A stretch of DNA of 14,393 nucleotides from the NCBI GenBank assembly GCA_021777635.1, contig JAJYDI010000035.1, positions 1 through 14,393 on the forward strand, written 5' to 3'. The notes under the pieces were generated by a model. The model was not told where the DNA came from. It was given only the letters and a program-made list of their open reading frames with translations, and searched no databases. Numbering within the stretch: position 1 is the stretch's first letter; each line of letters begins with the position of its first letter. The translations under genes and the position numbers were made by a program. This document shows positions 6,786 through 14,393 of the stretch, in pieces. Origin of the DNA: Pseudomonadota bacterium. GTDB lineage: Bacteria; Pseudomonadota; Gammaproteobacteria; Xanthomonadales; Rhodanobacteraceae.

Positions 6786-8378
6786 ATGCGCCGCACGCTC
6801 GTTCCGCTGTCGCTCGCCCTGCTGTGCGCCCTGTCCGCTGCCCCGACGCCGGCCGCCGCAGCGCCCGCCGAACACGCGGCCGCCACGCCGCTGTACGACG
6901 CCGGCATCGCTCCGCTCGAGGCGAAGATGCAGGCCGGCACGCTGACTTCGGCCCGGCTGACGGCGCTGTTCATCCATCGCATCGACACGATCGACCGCGC
7001 CGGCGCGCACCTCGGCGCGGTGATCGAGCTCAACCCCGATGCCATGGCGATCGCGCGCAGGATCGACGCCGAGCGCCGCGCCGGCAGGCCACTCGGTCCG
7101 CTGGCCGGCATTCCGGTGCTGCTCAAGGACAACATCGACACCGGCGACCGCATGCAAACCACGGCCGGCTCGCTGGCGCTGGTCGGCGCACCGGCCGCGA
7201 CCGACGCTACCCTGGTGGCCCGGCTGCGCGCCGCGGGCGCAGTGATCCTCGGCAAGACCAACCTCAGCGAGTGGGCCAACTACCGCTCCAACCACTCGAC
7301 CAGCGGCTGGAGCGGCCGCGGCGGCCAGACGCGCAACCCCTATGTGCTGAGTCGCAATCCCTGCGGTTCCAGTTCCGGTTCGGCGGTGGCCGTATCCGCG
7401 GGCCTGAGCACCGTCGCGGTCGGCAGCGAGACCGACGGCTCGCTGGTCTGCCCGGGCTCGGTCAACGGCATCGTCGCGATCAAGCCCACGCTGGGCCTGA
7501 TCCCGCGCACCGGCATCGTGCCGATCAGCCACAGCCAGGACACCGCGGGGCCGATGGCACGCGACGTCGCCGACGCGGCGCGCCTGCTGACGGTGATGGC
7601 CGGCAGCGACCCGGCTGATCCGGCCAGCGCCGACGCCGATGCGCACAAGGCCGACTACACGCGCTTTCTCGAGAGCGACGGACTCAAGGGCAAGCGCATC
7701 GGCGTGGTGCGCGCGCTGGCCGGTGACGATCCCGGCGTGCTGCGCGTGCTCGATCAATCGATCGCCGCGCTGCGCAAGGCCGGTGCCGTGGTCGTCGATC
7801 CGGTGGTGATCCCGCACCTCGACGACTACGGCAAGGACGAGACCATCGTGCTCTCGTACGAATTCAAGCACGACCTCGATGCCTACCTCGCCACGCGCCG
7901 CGGCGTGCCGGTGAAGTCGCTCGCCGACGTGATCGCCTTCAACACGGCGCATGCCGCCGAGGAGATGCCCTGGTTCGGCCAGAGCCTGATGATCGCAGCC
8001 GAGAAGCGCGGCCCGCTGACCGATCCGGAATACCTCAAGGCGCTGGCCGATGAAAAGCGTCTCGCCGGCCCCGAGGGCATCGACGCCGCGCTGCGGAAGG
8101 ATCGCCTCGACGCGCTGCTGGCACCGACCGCCGGCCCGGCCTGGACCACCGATCTCGTCAACGGTGACCACGTCGGCGTATCGAGCTCGAGCCCGGCCGC
8201 GGTAGCCGGCTACCCGGACATCACGGTGCCGGCCGGCTTCGTGCACGGTCTGCCGGTGGGCGTGAGTTTCTTCGGCACGAAGTGGAGCGAGCCGACCCTG
8301 ATCGCGATCGCCTACGGCTTCGAGCAGGCCACGCACGCGCGCCGCGATCCACGGTTCCTGGCGCACGCCACGCCGTAG
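6786..8378 (+). CDS. Secreted amidase-signature (AS) family hydrolase
   Basis: The product has 530 residues. It starts with a Sec signal peptide (MRRT, a hydrophobic core to about 19, then [10 protein letters not shown] with cleavage near 25-26), so it acts outside the cytoplasm. The AS-family Ser-cisSer-Lys triad is visible: Lys114 in GIPVLLKDN, a Ser in GSSSGS (about Ser195, 24 residues before the nucleophile as in peptide amidase) and the probable nucleophile Ser219 in [12 protein letters not shown]. Further family segments are [22 protein letters not shown] and [16 protein letters not shown]. The C-terminal LAPTAGPAW and [16 protein letters not shown] complete the fold. Its relatives hydrolyse amides such as peptide C-terminal amides or acylamides; no neighbour points to the substrate. 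It lies 62 bases after the mug-like gene on the same strand but with its own strong ribosome site. GatA is unlikely because of the export signal and missing gatC/gatB. Confidence 0.93.
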   Translation: MRRTLVPLSLALLCALSAAPTPAAAAPAEHAAATPLYDAGIAPLEAKMQAGTLTSARLTALFIHRIDTIDRAGAHLGAVIELNPDAMAIARRIDAERRAGRPLGPLAGIPVLLKDNIDTGDRMQTTAGSLALVGAPAATDATLVARLRAAGAVILGKTNLSEWANYRSNHSTSGWSGRGGQTRNPYVLSRNPCGSSSGSAVAVSAGLSTVAVGSETDGSLVCPGSVNGIVAIKPTLGLIPRTGIVPISHSQDTAGPMARDVADAARLLTVMAGSDPADPASADADAHKADYTRFLESDGLKGKRIGVVRALAGDDPGVLRVLDQSIAALRKAGAVVVDPVVIPHLDDYGKDETIVLSYEFKHDLDAYLATRRGVPVKSLADVIAFNTAHAAEEMPWFGQSLMIAAEKRGPLTDPEYLKALADEKRLAGPEGIDAALRKDRLDALLAPTAGPAWTTDLVNGDHVGVSSSSPAAVAGYPDITVPAGFVHGLPVGVSFFGTKWSEPTLIAIAYGFEQATHARRDPRFLAHATP

Positions 8379-8385
8379 CCACCGG

Positions 8386-8440
8386 CCCGCCGCGGCGGGT
8401 GACGGGGTGCGGGAATCCGGGTCGCCGTGCTGCAGCGACC
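8386..8440. terminator. Two hairpins in the convergent gap, candidate two-way terminator
   Basis: The 63-base gap between the converging amidase and cysNC genes holds a perfect 14-base palindrome, CCCGCCGCGGCGGG (8386-8399). It also holds a 6-base stem, GGTCGC (8420-8425) with GCGACC (8435-8440), enclosing a 9-base loop. The second stem is followed by TT only, just entering the cysNC stop. No T-run is present. The placement suits transcript ending from both sides, but it is inferred. Confidence 0.4.
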
Positions 8441-8441
8441 T

Positions 8442-10286
8442 TCAGGCGCGATCGTCGGCCAGCGCCGCGCGCACGACCTGCTCGGCCATCGCCAAGGCGC
8501 TGTCGCGGTCGGCGTGCAGGTGCAGCTCCGGCGCTTCGGGCGGCTCGTAGGGCGAGTCGATGCCGGTGAAATGCTGCAGCTGACCGGCACGGGCCTTGGC
8601 ATACAGGCCCTTGACGTCGCGCTGCTCGCACAGCGCCAGCGGCGCGTCGACGAACACCTCGATGAACTCGCCGCTGGCGAAGCGCTCGCGCGCCATGCGC
8701 CGCTCGGCGCGGAATGGCGAGATGAACGACACCAGCACGATCAGGCCGGCGTCGACCATCAGCCGCGCCACCTCGGCAACGCGGCGGATGTTCTCGACGC
8801 GATCTTCATCGGTGAAGCCGAGATCGCGGTTGAGGCCGTGACGGATGTTGTCGCCGTCGAGCAGGTAGGTGTGATGGCCCAGCGCCAGCAGGCGCCGCTC
8901 GACGGCATTGGCGATGGTCGACTTGCCGGCTCCGGACAGTCCGGTGAACCACAGGCAGCGCGGGTGCTGGCCCTTGAGCGCGGCGCGTACGGTCTTGCCG
9001 ACATCGAGATGCTGCCAGTGAATGTTGGCGGCGCGACGCAGGGCGAAATCCAGCATGCCGGCCGCCACCGTCGCGTGGCTGATGCGATCGACCAGGATGA
9101 AGCCGCCCAGGATGCGGTTGACCGCATACGGCTCGAACGCAATCGCCTGGTCGAGGCTCAGCTGCACCTCGCCGATCGCGTTGAGCTCGAGCCGTCGCGC
9201 GGCGAGGTGCTCCTGGGTATTGACGTCGACGCGATGGCGGATCTCGCTGACCTGGGCGATGGTGCTGCGGGTGCCGATGCGCAGTTCGTAGGGGCGCCCC
9301 GGCAGCAGCGGCGCATCGCCCAGCCACAGCAGATGCGCGGCGAACTGGTCGGCCAGCGCGGGCGGATCGCCGGCTGCCGCCAGCACGTCGCCACGGGCGA
9401 TGTCGAGATCGTCGGCCAGCACCAGCGTCACCGCCTCGCCGTTGCCGGCGCGGCCGCTTTCGCCATCCGCGCCGAGCACGCGCAGCAGCGTGGTACGCCG
9501 GCCCGACGGCAGCACGACCAGCGTGTCGCCGACCGCAGCCGTGCCGGCGGCGACGCTGCCGGCGTAGCCGCGGAATCCGGCGTCGGGGCGATTGACCCAC
9601 TGCACCGGCAGGCGGAACGCGGACGTCGCCGCGGGATCATCGACGACGACCGTCTCCAGGTACTCGAGCAGGGTCGGCCCGCGATACCACGGCATCCGCA
9701 CGCCGCGCTGCACCAGCATGTCGCCGTGCACGGCGGCCACCGGGATGCAGGTGACCTGGGCCACGCCCAGGCGCGCCGCCAGCGCCCGGTACTCGGCCTC
9801 GATCGCGCGGAAACCCTGTTCCGCGTAGTCGACCCGGTCCATCTTGTTGACCGCCAGCACGACGTGGCGGATGCCGAGCAGGGCGGCGATGTAGGTGTGC
9901 CGGCGCGTCTGCGTCTTCAGGCCCGCACCGGCGTCGACCAGCACCACCGCCAGCTCGCAGGCCGAGGCGCCGGTGGCCATGTTGCGGGTGTACTGCTCGT
10001 GACCGGGGCAGTCGGCGACGATGAAACTGCGCCGCGGTGTGGCGAAGTAGCGCCAGGCGACGTCGATGGTGATGCCCTGCTCGCGCTCGTCCTGCAGGCC
10101 GTCGAGCAGCAGCGCGTAGTCGAGCGCGTCGCCGCAGGTGCCGTAGCGACGGCTGTCGAGCGCCAACTGCCCGAGCAGGTCGTCGGGGACCACCCCGGCA
10201 TCGGCCAGCAGGCGCCCGATCAGGGTGCTCTTGCCGTCGTCGACGCTGCCGCAGGTGAGCAGGCGCAGTTGCGTCAGCGCCGCCAT
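8442..10286 (-). CDS. cysNC: Fused sulfate adenylyltransferase subunit 1 (GTPase) / adenylylsulfate kinase, CysN-CysC
   Basis: The product has 614 residues in two parts. Residues 1 to about 425 are CysN, the EF-Tu-like GTPase that drives ATP sulfurylase: G1 GSVDDGKST (13-21), the [14 protein letters not shown] switch region (68-81), DCPGH (92-96) and NKMD (147-150), followed by beta-barrel domains. From about 440 on is CysC, APS kinase: P-loop GLSGAGKST (449-457), [26 protein letters not shown] and [10 protein letters not shown]. With CysD it turns sulfate and ATP into APS, and CysC phosphorylates APS to PAPS. The ATG overlaps the cysD stop by one base (TGATG), so the two are coupled. Fused CysNC is also known as NodQ and RaxQ, where it supplies PAPS for sulfation of signals. 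Both halves keep their nucleotide motifs and look active. Confidence 0.97.
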   Translation of the reverse strand: MAALTQLRLLTCGSVDDGKSTLIGRLLADAGVVPDDLLGQLALDSRRYGTCGDALDYALLLDGLQDEREQGITIDVAWRYFATPRRSFIVADCPGHEQYTRNMATGASACELAVVLVDAGAGLKTQTRRHTYIAALLGIRHVVLAVNKMDRVDYAEQGFRAIEAEYRALAARLGVAQVTCIPVAAVHGDMLVQRGVRMPWYRGPTLLEYLETVVVDDPAATSAFRLPVQWVNRPDAGFRGYAGSVAAGTAAVGDTLVVLPSGRRTTLLRVLGADGESGRAGNGEAVTLVLADDLDIARGDVLAAAGDPPALADQFAAHLLWLGDAPLLPGRPYELRIGTRSTIAQVSEIRHRVDVNTQEHLAARRLELNAIGEVQLSLDQAIAFEPYAVNRILGGFILVDRISHATVAAGMLDFALRRAANIHWQHLDVGKTVRAALKGQHPRCLWFTGLSGAGKSTIANAVERRLLALGHHTYLLDGDNIRHGLNRDLGFTDEDRVENIRRVAEVARLMVDAGLIVLVSFISPFRAERRMARERFASGEFIEVFVDAPLALCEQRDVKGLYAKARAGQLQHFTGIDSPYEPPEAPELHLHADRDSALAMAEQVVRAALADDRA

Positions 10287-11209
10287 CAGAAGTGCCCCTC
10301 GCGCTTCTTCTGTTCCAGCGAGGTGCCGGCGCTGTGGTCGAGCACGCGTCCCGCACGCTCGGACTGGCGGCTGGCCTGCATCTCGGCGATCACCGCGTCG
10401 AGCGTGGTGGCCGCCGACTCCAGCGCCGCGGTCAACGGGTAGCAGCCCAGCGAGCGAAACCGCACCCTGCGCCGCTGCGGCGTCTCGCCCGGCTGCAGCG
10501 GCAGGCGCGCATCATCGACCATGATCAGGGTACCGTCGCGCTCCACCACCGGGCGCTCGGCGGCGAAGTACAGCGGCACCACCGGGATCGCCTCGCGGCG
10601 GATGTACTGCCAGACGTCCAGCTCGGTCCAGTTCGACAGCGGGAACACGCGCACGCTCTCGCCCGGACCGAGGCGGGTGTTGTACAGGTTCCACAGTTCC
10701 GGACGCTGGTTGCGCGGGTCCCAGCGATGCTGCGCGCTGCGGAACGAGAACACGCGCTCCTTGGCGCGCGATTTCTCCTCGTCGCGGCGCGCGCCGCCGA
10801 TCGCCATGTCGAAGCCGCCGCGATCCAGCGCCTGTTTCAGCGCCGCCACCTTCATCACGTCCACGTGCACGCTGGCACCGTGGCTGATCGGGCCGATGCC
10901 CCGGGCGCGCCCTTCCTCGTTGACGTGCACGATCAGCTCGACCCCGGTCTCGGCCACGCGGCGGTCACGGAATTCGATCATCTCGCGGAACTTCCAGCCG
11001 GTATCGATGTGCAGCAGCGGCATGGGCGGCCGGCCGGGCCGGAAGGCCTTCAGCAGCAGGTGCAGCAGCACCGAGGAGTCCTTGCCGATCGAGTACAGCA
11101 GCACCGGCCGGTGCGCGGTCGCCGCCACCTCGCGCAGGATGTGCAGACTCTCGGCTTCGAGGCGGTCGAGGTGATCCATCACGGCAACGCGCTCAGGCCT
11201 CGCGGCCAT
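10286..11209 (-). CDS. cysD: Sulfate adenylyltransferase subunit 2, CysD
   Basis: The product has 307 residues from the 11209 ATG, or 297 from an internal ATG at 11179 ([11 protein letters not shown]); E. coli CysD has about 302. I kept 11209 because GAGGA stands 5 bases upstream, whereas 11179 has no ribosome site. Family alignment cannot decide, since the first ten residues ([10 protein letters not shown]) look unconserved. It is the PAPS-reductase-like catalytic subunit that adenylates sulfate to APS. Signatures are [14 protein letters not shown] (the modified PP-loop), [46 protein letters not shown] and [14 protein letters not shown]. From 11209 it overlaps manC by 17 bases, and its stop overlaps the cysNC start, so manC-cysD-cysNC reads as one transcript. 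The homologues RaxP and NodP serve sulfation rather than assimilation. Confidence 0.96.
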   Translation of the reverse strand: MAARPERVAVMDHLDRLEAESLHILREVAATAHRPVLLYSIGKDSSVLLHLLLKAFRPGRPPMPLLHIDTGWKFREMIEFRDRRVAETGVELIVHVNEEGRARGIGPISHGASVHVDVMKVAALKQALDRGGFDMAIGGARRDEEKSRAKERVFSFRSAQHRWDPRNQRPELWNLYNTRLGPGESVRVFPLSNWTELDVWQYIRREAIPVVPLYFAAERPVVERDGTLIMVDDARLPLQPGETPQRRRVRFRSLGCYPLTAALESAATTLDAVIAEMQASRQSERAGRVLDHSAGTSLEQKKREGHF

Positions 11210-12599
11210 ATTTGTCCTCGAAGCGGACGATGTCGTCCTCGCCGAGGTAGCCTCCGGACTGCACCTCGATCAGCTCCAGCGGCAGCTTGCCCGGATTCTC
11301 GAGACGATGGCGGGTGCCCAGCGGAATGTAGGTCGACTCGTTCTCGCCGAGCAGGAACACCTCATCGCCGCGGGTCACGCGCGCGGTGCCGCTGACCACG
11401 ATCCAGTGCTCGGCGCGATGGTGGTGCATCTGCAGCGACAGCGTCGCGCCCGGCTTGACGGTGATGCGCTTGACCTGGAAACGCTCGGCCGCGTCGATCG
11501 AGTCGTAGGCACCCCAGGGCCGGTACACCTTGCGATGCCAGGTGGCCTCGCTGCGCCTGTCGGCCTTGATGCGCTGGACGATCTCCTTGACCTGCTGGAC
11601 CCGGTCCCTGCGCGCCACCAGCAGGGCGTCGTCGGTATCGACCACGACCACGTCGTCGAGGCCGATCAGGGCGATCAGCCGGCGTTCGCCCCAGGCATAG
11701 GTGTCGCGGCAGTCGAGCGCGATCACGTCGCCGCGATGCGCGTTGCCCGCGCTGTCGCGCGCCGCGACCTCCCACAGCGCCGACCAGGAGCCGACGTCGC
11801 TCCAGCCCAGATCCACCGGCAGGACCGCGGCATGCGCGGTCTTTTCCATCACCGCGTAGTCGATCGAGTCGGCCGGACAGGCGCCGAAGGCGGCCTTGTC
11901 GAGTCGCAGGAAATCGATGTCGCGCCGTGCCTTCGCCAGCGCCTCGCGGCAGGCGGCCAGCATCGCCGGCTGCAGACGCTCGAGTTCCTCGAGGAAGCGT
12001 CCGGCGCGGAACAGGAACATGCCGCTGTTCCAGTAGTAGCCGCCCGCGGCAAGGTAACGCTCGGCGGTGGCGCGATCGGGCTTCTCGACGAAGCACTCGA
12101 CCGCGCGCACGCCCGTGCCCGCCGCGGCCTTGATGTAGCCGTAGCCGGTTTCCGGCGCGGCCGGGACGATGCCGAAGGTCACCAGCGCGCCCTGTTCCGC
12201 CGCCGGCAGCGCGGCGCGCACCGCGGAGCGGAAACCGTCCTCGTCGCGGATCACGTGATCCGACGGCAGCACCAGCAGCAACGCATCCTCGCCGCCGGCC
12301 AGCGCCTGCAGCGCGGCCACCGCGATCGCCGGCGCGGTGTTGCGGCCGACCGGTTCGAGAATCAGCGCCGCCGGCGTGCAGCCGCTCTCGCGCAACTGCT
12401 CGGCGACCATGAAACGGTGTTCCTCGTTGGCGACCACCAGCGGCGCGGCGGCGCCGAGATCGCGCACCCGCAGCCAGGTCGCCTGCAGCATGGTCTGCGC
12501 ACCGGCCAGCGGCAGAAACTGCTTGGGATACGCCTCGCGCGACAGCGGCCACAGACGGGTACCGGAGCCGCCGGACAGCAGCACGGGGATCAGCTTCAT
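11193..12599 (-). CDS. manC: Bifunctional mannose-1-phosphate guanylyltransferase / mannose-6-phosphate isomerase (ManC/XanB/AlgA type)
   Basis: The product has 468 residues, the usual size of the two-domain type II enzyme. The N-terminal nucleotidyltransferase has [22 protein letters not shown] (8-29, with Arg15 and Lys26), LPSDHVI (111-117), FVEKP (170-174) and [10 protein letters not shown] (263-272), and makes GDP-mannose from mannose-1-phosphate and GTP. The C-terminal cupin (about 355-465) has YRPWGAYDS, the metal-binding [10 protein letters not shown] (390-399) and the family-typical [12 protein letters not shown] ending, and interconverts fructose-6-P and mannose-6-P. GDP-mannose feeds exopolysaccharide, LPS and GDP-sugar synthesis. 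A GGAG at 12613-12610 stands 10 bases before the ATG. manC heads a minus-strand unit with cysD and cysNC and diverges from amgK. No phosphomannomutase gene lies in the window. Confidence 0.97.
   Translation of the reverse strand: MKLIPVLLSGGSGTRLWPLSREAYPKQFLPLAGAQTMLQATWLRVRDLGAAAPLVVANEEHRFMVAEQLRESGCTPAALILEPVGRNTAPAIAVAALQALAGGEDALLLVLPSDHVIRDEDGFRSAVRAALPAAEQGALVTFGIVPAAPETGYGYIKAAAGTGVRAVECFVEKPDRATAERYLAAGGYYWNSGMFLFRAGRFLEELERLQPAMLAACREALAKARRDIDFLRLDKAAFGACPADSIDYAVMEKTAHAAVLPVDLGWSDVGSWSALWEVAARDSAGNAHRGDVIALDCRDTYAWGERRLIALIGLDDVVVVDTDDALLVARRDRVQQVKEIVQRIKADRRSEATWHRKVYRPWGAYDSIDAAERFQVKRITVKPGATLSLQMHHHRAEHWIVVSGTARVTRGDEVFLLGENESTYIPLGTRHRLENPGKLPLELIEVQSGGYLGEDDIVRFEDKYGREA
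11215..11219 (-). promoter_or_regulatory. Shine-Dalgarno GAGGA deciding the cysD start
   Basis: Read on the minus strand, GAGGA at 11219-11215 is followed by 5 bases and then ATG (11209-11207). It lies inside the last codons of manC. The same bases also encode conserved manC residues (FEDKY), so the match could be incidental, but it is the only ribosome site available to cysD. Confidence 0.5.
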
Positions 12600-12636
12600 G
12601 CGGGCCAGTCTCCAGCGGCGAGCGTTGTCTTTGCGC

Positions 12637-12642
12637 AGTGTA
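12637..12642 (-). promoter_or_regulatory. Candidate -10 element of the manC-cysD-cysNC unit
   Basis: On the minus strand TACACT (12642-12637), within GTTACACT, resembles a sigma-70 -10 box and would give a leader of about 30 bases before the manC ATG at 12599. No good -35 is visible 17 bases upstream (TCCGCG there), so it is a weak candidate or needs an activator. Confidence 0.35.
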
Positions 12643-12651
12643 ACGGACGCC

Positions 12652-12672
12652 GCGGGCAGCGCGGATGCCCGC
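12652..12672. repeat. Perfect inverted repeat in the manC/amgK divergent gap, candidate operator
   Basis: GCGGGCA (12652-12658) and TGCCCGC (12666-12672) form a perfect 7-base inverted repeat with a 7-base spacer. It sits between the two candidate -10 boxes and covers the -35 positions of both divergent promoters. That placement suits a regulator acting on both directions, but the composition is GC-rich and it is untested. Confidence 0.35.
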
Positions 12673-12675
12673 TGC

Positions 12676-12681
12676 TATCCT
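12676..12681 (+). promoter_or_regulatory. Candidate -10 element of amgK-murU
   Basis: TATCCT lies about 28 bases before the amgK ATG (12709), which would give a leader of about 20 bases. The matching -35 position (12653-12658, CGGGCA) is poor and overlaps the inverted repeat. No Shine-Dalgarno lies between this box and the ATG, so amgK may be read from a short leader lacking one. Confidence 0.35.
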
Positions 12682-12708
12682 CGGCGCACCGCCACCACCG
12701 CCTGCCGC

Positions 12709-14393
<1,685 letters not shown>

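Noticed and set aside
6591..8366. A 591-codon open frame antisense to the amidase
   Set aside because: A shadow of the amidase, which has a triad, a signal peptide and a strong ribosome site.
8427..10442. A 671-codon open frame antisense to cysNC
   Set aside because: A shadow of the highly conserved cysNC frame; its sequence is low in information and rich in Gln, Arg and His with no domain.
12337..12708. N-terminal extension of amgK into manC
   Set aside because: The upstream part lies antisense to manC with no family similarity; known AmgK length fits a start at 12709.

Overview
This is ordinary chromosomal DNA from a GC-rich gammaproteobacterium, most likely of the Xanthomonadales/Lysobacterales (Rhodanobacteraceae or Xanthomonadaceae type). 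The reasons are the very high GC with strong third-position bias, the pilC-pilD-coaE order, a fused CysN/CysC, a bifunctional ManC/XanB-type enzyme, and a secreted Asp-box (BNR) repeat protein of a kind common in that order. The family-level placement is an inference from gene content and composition. I see no mobile element, CRISPR array, tRNA or rRNA.

Layout, left to right. Positions 1-2851, plus strand: the 3' end of pilC (type IV pilus inner-membrane platform), a GC-rich hairpin, pilD (prepilin peptidase/N-methylase), coaE (last step of coenzyme A synthesis) and an NRDE/TANGO2-family protein, the last three packed as one unit. Positions 2876-6091, minus strand: one large gene for a secreted protein of about 1070 residues with eleven Asp-box motifs in a sortilin/Vps10-like propeller architecture. 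Positions 6199-8378, plus strand: a Mug-type uracil/thymine-DNA glycosylase with a non-canonical active site, then a secreted amidase-signature enzyme. Positions 8442-12599, minus strand: manC, cysD and cysNC in tight overlap, read in that order, giving GDP-mannose and activated sulfate (APS/PAPS). Positions 12709-14393, plus strand: amgK and murU (cut by the window end), the peptidoglycan-recycling route from MurNAc to UDP-MurNAc.

How the genes fit together. The left block serves type IV pili/type II secretion plus a CoA gene. The right half is about activated precursors: GDP-mannose from ManC, PAPS from CysD/CysNC, and UDP-MurNAc from AmgK/MurU. The manC and amgK units diverge from a 109-base gap holding two candidate -10 elements and a perfect inverted repeat. 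The overlap of manC with cysD suggests GDP-mannose and PAPS may be made together, for example for a sulfated glycan or another sulfated product, although ordinary sulfate assimilation is equally possible.

I did not find a clearly new system. The points most worth a second look are the DNA glycosylase that lacks the Mug catalytic Asn, the manC-cysD-cysNC transcription unit, and the large secreted BNR protein.
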